A stretch of DNA of 64,000 nucleotides from Lachnospiraceae bacterium (GTDB lineage: Bacteria > Bacillota_A > Clostridia > Lachnospirales > Lachnospiraceae), in NCBI GenBank assembly GCA_017516285.1, contig JAFXDD010000041.1:1-64000 (forward strand), written 5' to 3'. Positions 1 to 8,564 of this stretch are shown here, piece by piece. The notes below the pieces were generated by a model. The model was not told the DNA's origin. It ran no database searches and saw only the letters and a program-made list of their open reading frames with translations. Each line of letters begins with the position of its first letter. The stretch's first letter is position 1. A program made the position numbers and the translations under genes.

Positions 1-244
1 GTTTAGTAAGAATTTTGTTTCGCACCTTAATTCTACCACAAAGCTGGCCAGGACTCCTTATATTTTGGGCATTTTTTTAAAGTTGTGTATAAGGAACAAG
101 ATGCTTTTCACATCATGTGGATAAAACTACGGAAACTCAAGTCGTAAATGCGATTGCCCTTTTTGTATAATTATGTTAATATATAATTAGATTTACGAAT
201 GAATTGATTTCGTGTGGTTACAATAAATACCAAAGGAATAGGTT

Positions 245-1282
245 ATGAGACGTTTTATTAAATGGATTTGTATATTTGGAATGATGAGTCTGATGCTTGC
301 AGGCTGTAATAAGGAGAAGGAGGATCCGATAAAGGCGGTATATACCTCTATAGAAGCTATGTCCTATGAGGAGGCGCTGGAGCAGCTTAGTGCCATAGAG
401 GCAGACCGTGGCAACAGGCAGGAGCTTTCCAGGCTTTCCGGCATTTGTTATATGGGGCTGGGACAGTATGATGCGGCAGTGGAGGCCTTGGAGACAGCGC
501 TTTCCTACAATGACGGTTTTGTAAGGGAGGTTGATTATGATATCAACCAGTATCTGGCTGCTGCATATTATAATCTGGGCAAGTTCGAGGAGGCAGAGCA
601 TGTGTATACAGCCATCGCAGAGCTTAAGCCTGAGGATGCTGAAGTGCATTATAACCACGGGGTGACTCTTTTGGCGCTGGGAGCCTATGAGGAGAGCAAA
701 GAAGCTTTTGATAGAGCCGTTGCATTGGAGCCCACGGGTTATGACCGTATCATCGAGATTTATAAGGCGCTTTATCGGTATGGATATGGTGCCATGGGGC
801 TGGAGTATGTGGAGCAGGCCATGGACAGTCAGACTGGCATGAATGATTATGACAAGGGACGCATGTACTACCATGTTGGAGAATACAATAAAGCAGTTGC
901 TGCTTTGGAAAAGATAGATAAGAAAAATTATGAGGATGCTTCCTTATATCTTGGCATGAGCTATGAGGCTATGGGTGACTATAATTATGCGGCTAGTGTA
1001 TATAACAGCGGCATTGAAAACAGTACCAATCCTGCACTCTATAATCAATTGGGCCTCTGCCAGATGAAGCGAGGTGCATATGCGGAGGCTTTAGAGGCTT
1101 TTCAGGTAGGTTTACAGTGTGAAGATACCTCTTGTCAGCAAGCACTCAGATTTAATGAGGCGGTAGCTTATGAGTATCTGGCAGATTTTGAAACAGCAAG
1201 AAAGCTGATGGAGGCTTATTTAAAGGATTATCCAAATGATGCAGAGGCTCGGAGGGAGTATCAGTTCTTAAAGACCAGATAG
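245..1282 (+). CDS. TPR-repeat lipoprotein
   Basis: 345-residue protein beginning with a lipoprotein signal: basic start (MRRFIKW), hydrophobic stretch and lipobox LAGC, with the lipid-attached Cys near residue 21. The rest is a run of tetratricopeptide repeats (repeated A..Y..LG.Y..A pattern, about residues 35-340), so it is probably a protein-interaction scaffold anchored on the outer face of the cytoplasmic membrane. Its partner is unknown. It is followed 10 bp later by the Mbeg1-like hydrolase gene and is likely co-transcribed with it. The first 244 bases of the window hold an AT-rich upstream region with no gene. Family call is secure; the cellular role is not known. Confidence 0.85.
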   Translation: MRRFIKWICIFGMMSLMLAGCNKEKEDPIKAVYTSIEAMSYEEALEQLSAIEADRGNRQELSRLSGICYMGLGQYDAAVEALETALSYNDGFVREVDYDINQYLAAAYYNLGKFEEAEHVYTAIAELKPEDAEVHYNHGVTLLALGAYEESKEAFDRAVALEPTGYDRIIEIYKALYRYGYGAMGLEYVEQAMDSQTGMNDYDKGRMYYHVGEYNKAVAALEKIDKKNYEDASLYLGMSYEAMGDYNYAASVYNSGIENSTNPALYNQLGLCQMKRGAYAEALEAFQVGLQCEDTSCQQALRFNEAVAYEYLADFETARKLMEAYLKDYPNDAEARREYQFLKTR

Positions 1283-1291
1283 AGGTGTGTT

Positions 1292-2452
1292 ATGATAGGA
1301 AACATAATAGAATATGTACATTCATATGGTTTCTTTGATTTTGAGGCGTTGCCCTTTAGTGCGGTAGATGCCCTTGTTCTGGCGCAGTTTGTTTATATCA
1401 AGATAGACGGTTTGGTGGATGGGGTAAAGGCAGATAGTCGTCCCGTTACCTTAAAGGAAATGGCACAGCATCCGGAGGCAGAAAGGTTGTTTGCGGATAC
1501 CCGTTTTGAGGAAAATAATCGTGCATTATTTTATGCTATGTGCGAAAGCAAGCGTTTTGGGGAAATGAAGTGCTTATATTGTGCGGACTATATTTGTGTG
1601 GAGAATGAAACACAGTTTATGGCTGTTACCTGTATTTTGTCGGACGGCAGTGTGAAGGTGTTGTATCGGGGCACAGACGAGACGATTATTGGTTGGAAGG
1701 AAGATTTTAATATGGCCTTTCAATATCCCATACCGGGACAGCAGTCAGGCAGGCGTTATCTGGAGAGGGTTGCCGGGTATATTTCCGCAGATTTTGATTT
1801 AATCGGTCATTCCAAGGGTGGCAATCTGGCGGTGTATGCTGCTATGCATGCATCTGACAAGGTTCAACAGAGAATACAGCATATTTACAATTTAGATGGT
1901 CCGGGCTTCCGTACAGAGGTGTACAGTATGGGCTACTTTGAAAAGATTGCAGACCGCATTGTTAAAATTATACCGCGATCTTCTATTGTAGGCATGATTT
2001 TGGAAAATCATGGTGAATACAAGGTAGTAGATAGCAAAAGTATTGGTTTTTTGCAGCATGATCCATATTCATGGCTTATTGATCGTATAGACTTTGTATA
2101 TGTAGAGCAAATGGATAAGACGCATCGTATTATGGATGAGAGTCTGAATGCATGGGTGATGAGTCTTTCAACAGAAGAGGTTTCAGAGTTTGTAAATACA
2201 TTGTTTCAGATTGTGTCAGCCAGTGAGGCTACGGATTTGATCAGCTTCACCAAAAATTGGACCAAGAGTCTGGCGGGTATGGCAGGAGCTATCCAAAATC
2301 TGGATGAAGAGACCAAAAACAATATGTACAGCATTATGAAAAGACTTGCCAGTGTTTCCAGAGAACGCATCAGAGAGGAAGCAGGAAGCTTTTTTCAGAA
2401 TAAGATTGAAGGATTGACCGGTCAGTTAATCGGAAAGGAAGGACCGAAGTAA
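1292..2452 (+). CDS. Mbeg1-like (DUF2974) alpha/beta-hydrolase
   Basis: 386-residue protein resembling the Mbeg1-like/DUF2974 family, related to lipases. The nucleophile elbow GHSKGG is visible near residue 173, giving a candidate catalytic serine; the surrounding sequence (DLIGHSKGGNLAVYAA) is typical of the family. No signal peptide is seen, so it is probably cytoplasmic. Substrate is unknown. It follows the TPR lipoprotein by 10 bp, suggesting an operon. Its last 27 bases overlap the 3' end of the convergent glutamine amidotransferase gene, an unusual tail-to-tail overlap. The start is supported by an upstream GAGGTG. Confidence 0.8.
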   Translation: MIGNIIEYVHSYGFFDFEALPFSAVDALVLAQFVYIKIDGLVDGVKADSRPVTLKEMAQHPEAERLFADTRFEENNRALFYAMCESKRFGEMKCLYCADYICVENETQFMAVTCILSDGSVKVLYRGTDETIIGWKEDFNMAFQYPIPGQQSGRRYLERVAGYISADFDLIGHSKGGNLAVYAAMHASDKVQQRIQHIYNLDGPGFRTEVYSMGYFEKIADRIVKIIPRSSIVGMILENHGEYKVVDSKSIGFLQHDPYSWLIDRIDFVYVEQMDKTHRIMDESLNAWVMSLSTEEVSEFVNTLFQIVSASEATDLISFTKNWTKSLAGMAGAIQNLDEETKNNMYSIMKRLASVSRERIREEAGSFFQNKIEGLTGQLIGKEGPK

Positions 2453-3076
2453 CAGGTTTCCGGGCAGGGAGGCCTTTTTGGTCTGAATAAAGGCTAATCG
2501 TTCGGGATGCCACTGTACGCCGATAATAGGGAGGGTTTTGTGAACAAAGCCTTCTATAAGACCATCGTGAGCAGTCTGGACAATCTTTAGTCCTTTACCC
2601 GGTTTATCTACAGCCTGATGGTGACAGGAATTAATCATAAATTCATTGCCATACAGGTGATTTAGGATGCAATCCTCTGTTACATAAGACATATGTAATA
2701 AATCCCCTTCAGGGCTTTGGTGGTCGGTACTGTTTGGAAGGTCTTGTATAAGGGTGCCGCCAAAATAAACATTAAGTAATTGCATGCCTTTGCAGATGCC
2801 AAGAACCGGCTTTTTCGTACGAACAAAAAGCTCCAATGCCTGAATCTGGAGTAAGTCCAGTTCTGTGTCGATGGAGCGGGAACCGTGATTTTCCTGTCCG
2901 TAAAAGCCCGGGGTAATATCACCGCCGCCCGGTAAAATCAGCGCGTCGCAGGTACCAAGGCTTCCAATAGACAGGCTTGTGCATGGACAAAGGCCCAGAG
3001 CGATGCAGGCTTTTTCATAATTTGCAGTATTGCTTTTTTTTCCGGCGATACCGATGGTGATACAGGTCTTGTTCAT
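2426..3076 (-). CDS. Class-I glutamine amidotransferase-like hydrolase (peptidase C26, PuuD-like)
   Basis: 216 residues when started at the ATG whose codon ends at 3076 (ribosome site AAGGAG about 10 bases upstream); a longer in-frame start has no such site. It has the class-I amidotransferase triad elements: nucleophile Cys in GICKGMQ and His-Glu in QWHPE, plus the GGGDI oxyanion-type loop. The family includes gamma-glutamyl-GABA hydrolase PuuD and related gamma-glutamyl hydrolases, but there are no polyamine genes nearby, so the substrate cannot be assigned. It is convergent with the Mbeg1-like gene, overlapping its end by 27 bp. Cytoplasmic. Confidence 0.82.
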   Translation of the reverse strand: MNKTCITIGIAGKKSNTANYEKACIALGLCPCTSLSIGSLGTCDALILPGGGDITPGFYGQENHGSRSIDTELDLLQIQALELFVRTKKPVLGICKGMQLLNVYFGGTLIQDLPNSTDHQSPEGDLLHMSYVTEDCILNHLYGNEFMINSCHHQAVDKPGKGLKIVQTAHDGLIEGFVHKTLPIIGVQWHPERLAFIQTKKASLPGNLLLRSFLSD

Positions 3077-3177
3077 AGTAAGAGTTCTCCTTGAAGTATC
3101 CTTCACAGACAGAATATGCTTTACAAAACTTGTTTATTCTTTACAAAAAACAAAATCATATTTGGCTATAATAACAG

Positions 3178-3206
3178 TTGAAGATTGTGGCAAAATATGG
3201 TATGAT
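3178..3206 (+). promoter_or_regulatory. Promoter of the uronate operon
   Basis: TTGAAG at 3178-3183 and TATGAT at 3201-3206 with a 17-base spacer, ahead of kduI. A palindromic operator lies just downstream. Predicted by eye only. Confidence 0.5.
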
Positions 3207-3220
3207 AATCTTGTGTAAAA

Positions 3221-3232
3221 TTTGTATACAAA
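3221..3232. promoter_or_regulatory. Palindromic GntR-type operator
   Basis: TTTGTATACAAA is a perfect 12-bp palindrome containing TTGTATACAA, which fits the tNGTnnnACNa pattern known for FCD-type GntR regulators. It lies about 15 bases after the predicted -10 element and is followed by the related ATACAATGTAT. The GntR gene is the second gene of the operon, so autoregulation is the natural reading. Confidence 0.55.
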
Positions 3233-3280
3233 TTATACAATGTATATAAATTAATTTAATTTAAGAAAGGAACATGAATT

Positions 3281-4132
3281 ATGGGAATGGATATTCGCTA
3301 TTCAGCAAACCAGAAAGACGTAAAGCGTTACACACAGCAGGAATTAAGAGATGAATTCTTAATTCAGAACCTGTTTGTAGCAGATGAGGTTGTAGCAGTG
3401 TATTCTCATGTAGACCGTATGGTTACATTGGGATGTATGCCTGTAAAGGAAGAGGTTTCTATTGACAAGGGCATTGACTGCTGGAAGAACTTCGGTACGG
3501 ATTATTTCCTTGAGAGAAGAGAAATCGGTATTTTCAACATGGGCAGCGGCAAGGGTGTCATTGTTGCTGATGATGAGACCTTTGAGTTAGGCTATAAGGA
3601 CTGTCTGTACATCACCAAGGGTACCAAGAAGGTTACCTTCAAGAGCTTAGATGCAGAAGCACCTGCAAAGTTCTACATGGTAAGTGCACCTGCACATTGC
3701 TCTTACAAGACTACCTTTATTTCAATCGCAGATGCTGCAAAGAGAAATTTAGGTTCTTTGGAGAATTCCAACAAGCGTACTATTAACCAGTTTATTCATC
3801 CGGATGTATTACCTACCTGCCAGTTATCCATGGGTATGACCTGTCTGGAGCCGGGAAGTGTATGGAACACTATGCCTTGTCATACACATGAGCGTCGTAT
3901 GGAGGTGTATGCATACTTTGAGGTTCCACAGGATCAGATAGTAATGCATTTTATGGGCGAGCCGACAGAAACCAGACATATCGTAATGCAGAATGAGGAA
4001 GCGGTTATCAGCCCGTCCTGGAGCATTCACTGTGCTTCTGCAACCACCAATTATACCTTTATCTGGGCAATGGGCGGCGAAAACCAGGCCTTTGACGATA
4101 TGGATAATCTGGTTGCTACCGAATTACGCTAA
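3281..4132 (+). CDS. kduI: 4-deoxy-L-threo-5-hexosulose-uronate ketol-isomerase
   Basis: 283-residue protein recognisable as KduI over its full, normal length. It converts 4-deoxy-L-threo-5-hexosulose uronate, the open form of the unsaturated uronate released by polysaccharide lyases, to 3-deoxy-D-glycero-2,5-hexodiulosonate. The cupin-type metal-binding region is visible near residue 195-250 (CHTHERRMEVYAYFE, where two His and the Glu are metal ligands in the family). It is cytoplasmic. Its TAA stop shares a base with the ATG of the GntR regulator (TAATG), so the two are translationally coupled. A strong operator and promoter lie upstream. Confidence 0.95.
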   Translation: MGMDIRYSANQKDVKRYTQQELRDEFLIQNLFVADEVVAVYSHVDRMVTLGCMPVKEEVSIDKGIDCWKNFGTDYFLERREIGIFNMGSGKGVIVADDETFELGYKDCLYITKGTKKVTFKSLDAEAPAKFYMVSAPAHCSYKTTFISIADAAKRNLGSLENSNKRTINQFIHPDVLPTCQLSMGMTCLEPGSVWNTMPCHTHERRMEVYAYFEVPQDQIVMHFMGEPTETRHIVMQNEEAVISPSWSIHCASATTNYTFIWAMGGENQAFDDMDNLVATELR

Positions 4133-4839
4133 TGGGTGCGGAGCAGTTTAAAAGCCGCGAAGAATGGGTATATGAATCCTTAAAGAATGATATTCTGGAC
4201 CTTAGACTTAAGCCGGGTCAGCTTTTAAAGGAAACGGAAATCTGCGAAAAGTTTGGGGTGTCCCGCACACCGGTACGTGATGCCATCCGGCTGTTACAGG
4301 AGCAGGGCTTTGTCAGAAATGTACCGTATCAGGGTGTATTTGTTACGTTACTTAGCCTCAATTACATAAAGCAGATGATTTACATGCGAGTAGCTGTAGA
4401 AAGCAGTGTGTTGAAGGATTTCGCCTCTGCAGCCACTGAAATGGCCATAGAGGATGTGAGGTATTTGATTCGAAAGCAGGAAGCCTTGCTTTTAGAGCCG
4501 GGCTTTACACCGGAACAGTTTTATCGTTTGGATGCCCAGATGCACAGCATTTGGTTTGAGTTCACCAAGCGCTCTGTATTATGGGACGTGCTGCAAAAGC
4601 AGGATTTATATTACACCAGATTTCGTATGCTGGATTTCACTACAGAAACCGACTTTTCCAGAATTATCAAGGAGCACAAAGAACTCCTTGCATATATTGA
4701 AAAGAAGGATTTTAAGGGGATAGAGGAAGCTCTGAAAGAGCATTTGTATTACAGTATGAAGCGCATGAGGCATCAGATTGATGTGGAATATCGGGAATAT
4801 TTCGAGGAAGAGCCTGCAGAAGGCAAGTTCGACATCTGA
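4132..4839 (+). CDS. GntR-family regulator, FCD (FadR) type
   Basis: 235 residues. The N-terminal winged helix-turn-helix (about residues 12-72; GQLLKETEICEKFGVSRTPVR is the GntR signature region) is followed by an all-helical FCD ligand-binding domain (about 80-215). Such regulators bind sugar acids and usually repress the operon they sit in. It is embedded in the uronate cluster, coupled to kduI by a TAATG overlap, and the TTGTATACAA palindrome at 3221-3232 is its likely operator. The inducer is probably a uronate intermediate; this is inference. Confidence 0.9.
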   Translation: MGAEQFKSREEWVYESLKNDILDLRLKPGQLLKETEICEKFGVSRTPVRDAIRLLQEQGFVRNVPYQGVFVTLLSLNYIKQMIYMRVAVESSVLKDFASAATEMAIEDVRYLIRKQEALLLEPGFTPEQFYRLDAQMHSIWFEFTKRSVLWDVLQKQDLYYTRFRMLDFTTETDFSRIIKEHKELLAYIEKKDFKGIEEALKEHLYYSMKRMRHQIDVEYREYFEEEPAEGKFDI

Positions 4840-4884
4840 GCCCCGGCGTCAAATAAATATTTTTAAGAAAGAAGGAATAAAATT

Positions 4885-5679
4885 ATGGTAAATTTTTCTT
4901 TAGAAGGTAAAGTGGCATTTGTAACAGGTGCATCCTATGGTATTGGTTTTGCGATTGCAAAAGCATATGCAGAAGCAGGCGCAAAGATTGCATTCTGCGA
5001 TCTCAGACAGGAATCTGTAGATAAGGGGCTTGCTTCATACGCAGAGGCAGGCATTAAGGCTTATGGTTATGTATGTGACGTAACAGACGAGGCTCAGGTT
5101 CAGGCAACCGTAGCAAAGATTGAAGAAGAGGTTGGTACCATTGACATTTTGGTAAACAACGCAGGTATCATTAAGCGTATCCCTATGCATGAAATGAGCG
5201 CAGAAGAGTTCCGTCAGGTAATTGACGTAGACTTAAATGCTCCGTTCATCTGCTCTAAGGCAGTTATCCCTGCTATGATCAAGAAGGGCGGCGGTAAAAT
5301 TATTAACATCTGCTCTATGATGAGTGAGCTTGGTCGTGAAACCGTATCTGCATATGCAGCTGCAAAGGGCGGTCTTAAGATGCTCACTAAGAATATCTGC
5401 TCTGAATACGGTGAATTTAATATTCAGTGTAATGGTATCGGACCTGGTTATATTGCAACACCGCAGACTGCACCGCTTCGTGAACGTCAGGCAGATGGTA
5501 GCAGACATCCGTTTGACCAGTTTATCTGTGCAAAGACACCTGCAGGTCGTTGGTTAGATGCAGAAGAATTAACCGGCCCTGCAGTATTCCTGGCATCTGA
5601 AGCATCTAATGCTGTAAACGGTCACATTTTATACGTTGACGGTGGTATTTTAGCTTATATCGGAAAGCAACCTAAGTAA
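4885..5679 (+). CDS. SDR-family 2-deoxy-gluconate/2,5-diketo-3-deoxygluconate reductase (DhuD/KduD type)
   Basis: 264-residue short-chain dehydrogenase/reductase with the NAD(P)-binding GASYGIG motif near residues 15-21, NNAGI at about 90, and the catalytic Ser-Tyr-Lys set (Ser in NICSMMS, YAAAKGG). It closely resembles what I recall of the streptococcal DhuD and gluconate 5-dehydrogenase-like enzymes of glycosaminoglycan clusters. It would reduce the KduI/DhuI product to 2-keto-3-deoxygluconate. It sits between the GntR gene and the DhuI-like isomerase and is probably in the same operon. KduD and DhuD activities cannot be separated from sequence alone. Confidence 0.88.
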   Translation: MVNFSLEGKVAFVTGASYGIGFAIAKAYAEAGAKIAFCDLRQESVDKGLASYAEAGIKAYGYVCDVTDEAQVQATVAKIEEEVGTIDILVNNAGIIKRIPMHEMSAEEFRQVIDVDLNAPFICSKAVIPAMIKKGGGKIINICSMMSELGRETVSAYAAAKGGLKMLTKNICSEYGEFNIQCNGIGPGYIATPQTAPLRERQADGSRHPFDQFICAKTPAGRWLDAEELTGPAVFLASEASNAVNGHILYVDGGILAYIGKQPK

Positions 5680-5697
5680 GAAAGGATTATATGAATT

Positions 5698-6339
5698 ATG
5701 AAAATTGCATTAATTAACGAAAACTCACAGGCAGCAAAGAACTCACTTATCTGCGACACCTTAAAAAAGGTTGTAGAGCCAATGGGTCATGAAGTTTATA
5801 ACTATGGTATGTACGGTGCAGAGGATCCTAATTCCCTTACATACGTACAGATTGGTATTTTAGCAGCAGTATTAATTAACTCCGGTGCAGCTGATTTTGT
5901 TATCACAGGCTGCGGTACCGGTGAAGGTGCTATGCTTGCATGTAACTCTTTCCCGAAGGTACTTTGCGGACATGTTACTTCTCCATTAGACGCTTACCTG
6001 TTCAGTCAGGTAAACGACGGTAACTGCATCGCTATGCCTTTCGCTCAGGGCTTTGGCTGGGGCGCAGAGCTGAATTTACAGTATACCTTTGAAAAGCTTT
6101 TCTGCACATCGGGTGGCGGCGGCTATCCAAAGGAAAGAGTAGTGCCTGAACAGCGTAACAAAAAAATCCTTGATCAGGTAAAGGAAGTAACCCACACAGA
6201 TATCGTTACTATTTTACAGAATTTGGATGCAGAGCTTGTTAAGGGGGCACTTTCCGGTGCTCAGTTTAAGGAATTGTTCTATGCTAACTGCAAGTGTGAC
6301 AAAATTGCGGCAGCTGTAGAGGCAATTGTTGGAAAATAA
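5698..6339 (+). CDS. RpiB/LacA/LacB-family isomerase, DhuI type
   Basis: 213-residue RpiB/LacAB-fold protein with the family's TGCGTGEGAM loop near residues 74-83 and a Cys in the active-site region. Unlike ribose-5-phosphate isomerase B (about 150 residues) it has a C-terminal extension of about 60 residues, as in streptococcal DhuI, which isomerises the unsaturated-uronate product and replaces KduI there. The paired SDR gene is also DhuD-like. This operon therefore appears to carry two unrelated isomerases for the same step (KduI and DhuI-type). Assignment rests on recalled family similarity and context. Confidence 0.82.
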   Translation: MKIALINENSQAAKNSLICDTLKKVVEPMGHEVYNYGMYGAEDPNSLTYVQIGILAAVLINSGAADFVITGCGTGEGAMLACNSFPKVLCGHVTSPLDAYLFSQVNDGNCIAMPFAQGFGWGAELNLQYTFEKLFCTSGGGGYPKERVVPEQRNKKILDQVKEVTHTDIVTILQNLDAELVKGALSGAQFKELFYANCKCDKIAAAVEAIVGK

Positions 6340-6368
6340 TTGACAAACGTTCCCGACAATAGTAAAAT
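6340..6368 (+). promoter_or_regulatory. Promoter for the aldolase/kinase genes
   Basis: TTGACA at 6340-6345 and TAAAAT at 6363-6368 with exactly 17 bases between: close to the sigma-A consensus. It starts at the stop codon of the DhuI-like gene, so the aldolase and kinase can be expressed separately from the upstream genes. Confidence 0.65.
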
Positions 6369-6399
6369 AACATTAAGTATGCAGATTTGTAATGTTATT
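6366..6399. promoter_or_regulatory. 10-bp inverted repeat at the transcription start
   Basis: AATAACATTA (6366-6375) and TAATGTTATT (6390-6399) are perfect inverted arms around a 14-base loop, overlapping the -10 element and predicted start. A run of eight T follows at 6409-6416. It may be an operator or a 5'-leader hairpin; the sequence does not decide. Confidence 0.45.
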
Positions 6400-6443
6400 G
6401 CATATGACTTTTTTTTAAACTATAACATGAGAGGTTTAGAGAG

Positions 6444-7405
6444 ATGAACGCAGTTTTAGAAAAACTTAACAAAATCGGTATTGTTCCGGTAGTTGTAATC
6501 AACAACGTAGAAGATGCAGCACCTTTGGCAAAGGCTCTTTGTGCAGGTGGTCTTCCATGTGCAGAGGTTACCTTCCGTACAGCAGCAGCTAAGGAAGCAA
6601 TCAAGATTATGACAGAGACCTGCCCTGAGATGGTAGTAGGTGCCGGCACTGTTTTAAATGCAGAGCAGGTTGATGCAGCAGTAGAAGCTGGTGCAACCTT
6701 TATCGTAAGCCCTGGTTTAAATCCGAAGACAGTGAAGTACTGTATCGAAAAGGGAGTACCTATTACACCTGGTACCTCCAGCCCAAGTGACATTGAGCAG
6801 GCTATTGAATTAGGCTTAGACGTAGTAAAGTTCTTCCCGGCAGAGCAGTCCGGTGGCTTAGCGAAGATTAAGGCTATGGCAGCTCCATATGTAAATATGA
6901 AGTTTATGCCAACAGGCGGTATCAATGCCAAGAACATTAACGATTATTTAGCATTCCCGAAGTAATTGCCTGCGGTGGTTCCTGGATGGTTCCTGCGAAG
7001 TTAGTAGATGAGAAGAAATTCGACGAAATCGAAAAGCTTACCAGAGAAGCAGTTCAGACTATGCTTGGCTTTGAAATCAAGCACGTTGGTATTAACGCAG
7101 CTAACGAGACAGAAGCAAATGCAACAGCTACAGCTTTGGCAAATATGTTCAGCTTTGCAAAGAAGGATGGCAACAGCTCTATCTTTGTTGACACAGCCTT
7201 CGAAGTAATGAAGAACCCATATTTAGGCGCAAACGGTCACATCGCTATCGGCACCAACTACATTCACAGAGCAATCGCCTACATGGAAATGTTAGGTGTT
7301 GAATTTGATGAAGAGACCGCAAAGAGAGATGCAAAGGGCAATTTAAAGGCTATCTACGTTAAGGGTGAAGTTGCAGGCTTTGCAATTCATTTAGTACAGA
7401 AATAA
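6444..7405 (+). pseudogene. eda: KDPG/KHG aldolase with C-terminal VOC-like domain, interrupted by a frameshift
   Basis: The first frame (6444-6965, 173 residues) is the aldolase barrel: E of AEVTFRT, VGAGTVL, SPGLNP and the Schiff-base Lys in VVKFFPAE are present. It stops at TAA 6963-6965. The next frame continues the protein exactly where it should (VIACGGSWMVP from 6962) and adds a domain of about 100 residues resembling glyoxalase/VOC folds to 7405. Restoring one base between AAG and TA would give about 320 residues, a size I recall for Lachnospiraceae aldolases of this type. The heptamer there is not a classic -1 slippery site, so this is a mutation or sequencing error. Product: cleaves 2-keto-3-deoxy-6-phosphogluconate to pyruvate and glyceraldehyde-3-phosphate. 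Confidence 0.85.
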
Positions 7406-7432
7406 TTTATTTATTAAGAGAGGATTAATCCA

Positions 7433-8464
7433 ATGGCAAAAGTAATCACAATGGGCGAAATTATGCTCAGACTTTCAACTCCAAACAATGAAAAGTTCAT
7501 CCAGGCTGATGAATTTGATGTTTGCTACGGCGGTGGCGAAGCTAACGTTGCAGTTTCTTTAGCAAATTACGGACATGATGCTGAATTCGTTACAGCAGTT
7601 CCAAACAACGAAATCGGTGAATGTGCACTTGCAGCACTGAGAAAGTACAATGTAAGCGTTGCAAACGTTGCTAAATGTGGCGAGAGACTTGGTATCTACT
7701 TCTTAGAGAGCGGTTCTTCCATGAGACCATCCAAGGTTGTTTACGATAGAGCACATTCTTCTATCTCTACAGCAACAGCTGCAGATTTCGATTTTGATAA
7801 GATTTTCGAAGGCGCTGACTGGTTCCACTTTACAGGTATTACTCCGGCTGTTTCTGATGCAGCTGCAGTATTAACAGAGGAAGCTTTAAAGGCTGCAAAG
7901 AAGCATGGCGTTAAGGTATCCGTTGACTTAAACTTCCGTAAGAAATTATGGTCTTCCGAGAAGGCTCAGAAGGTTATGAAGAACCTGATGCAGTACGTTG
8001 ATGTATGTATCGGTAACGAAGAAGATGCTGAATTAGTTCTGGGTTACAAGCCTGGCAAGACAGACGTAACAAGCGGTGACTTAGAGCTTGCAGGTTACAA
8101 GTCTATCTTTGAGCAGATGGTAGCTGACTACAACTTTGAATACTGCGTATCTTCTTTACGTGTAAGCCGTTCTGCATCTGATAACGGCTGGTCTGCATGT
8201 ATCTACTCCAGAGATACAAAGGAATTCTATCACTCCAAGGAATACAGCATCCACCCAATCGTTGACCGTGTTGGTGGTGGTGACTCCTTCGCAGGTGGTA
8301 CCATCTGTGGTTTATTAGATGGCAAGAACTTCAAGGAAGCTCTTGAATTCGGTGTTGCTGCATCTGCATTAAAGCACACCATTCCTGGTGACTTCAACTT
8401 AGTATCTCGCAAGGAAGTTGAAACCTTAGCAGGCGGCGATGCTTCAGGTCGTGTACAGAGATAA
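7433..8464 (+). CDS. kdgK: 2-keto-3-deoxygluconate kinase (PfkB family)
   Basis: 343-residue ribokinase/PfkB-family kinase. The N-terminal GGGEANVAV substrate region is near residues 33-41. The C-terminal signature GGGDSFAGG places the catalytic base at Asp284. It phosphorylates KDG made by the SDR enzyme, giving KDPG for the adjacent aldolase, and so completes the uronate route. It lies 27 bp after the aldolase gene and ends just before a strong terminator. Family call is firm; KDG as substrate comes from context and similarity. Confidence 0.9.
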   Translation: MAKVITMGEIMLRLSTPNNEKFIQADEFDVCYGGGEANVAVSLANYGHDAEFVTAVPNNEIGECALAALRKYNVSVANVAKCGERLGIYFLESGSSMRPSKVVYDRAHSSISTATAADFDFDKIFEGADWFHFTGITPAVSDAAAVLTEEALKAAKKHGVKVSVDLNFRKKLWSSEKAQKVMKNLMQYVDVCIGNEEDAELVLGYKPGKTDVTSGDLELAGYKSIFEQMVADYNFEYCVSSLRVSRSASDNGWSACIYSRDTKEFYHSKEYSIHPIVDRVGGGDSFAGGTICGLLDGKNFKEALEFGVAASALKHTIPGDFNLVSRKEVETLAGGDASGRVQR

Positions 8465-8491
8465 TCAAAACATTTATAAAGGTATGGTTTT

Positions 8492-8523
8492 GGCGGTTGT
8501 CCGGGTGGACAACCGCCTTTTTA
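8492..8523 (+). terminator. Intrinsic terminator of the uronate operon
   Basis: An 11-bp perfect stem (GGCGGTTGTCC / GGACAACCGCC), 4-base loop GGGT and a T run. It separates the uronate genes from the tail locus. Confidence 0.9.
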
Positions 8524-8564
8524 AAGTGGTCGAATTTGAACACTTTAAGAGCAAATCATTACTT

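Noticed and set aside
6957..6965. Programmed frameshift in the aldolase
   Set aside because: CCG-AAG-TAA lacks an X-XXY-YYZ heptamer or other known slip signal; mutation or sequencing error is simpler.
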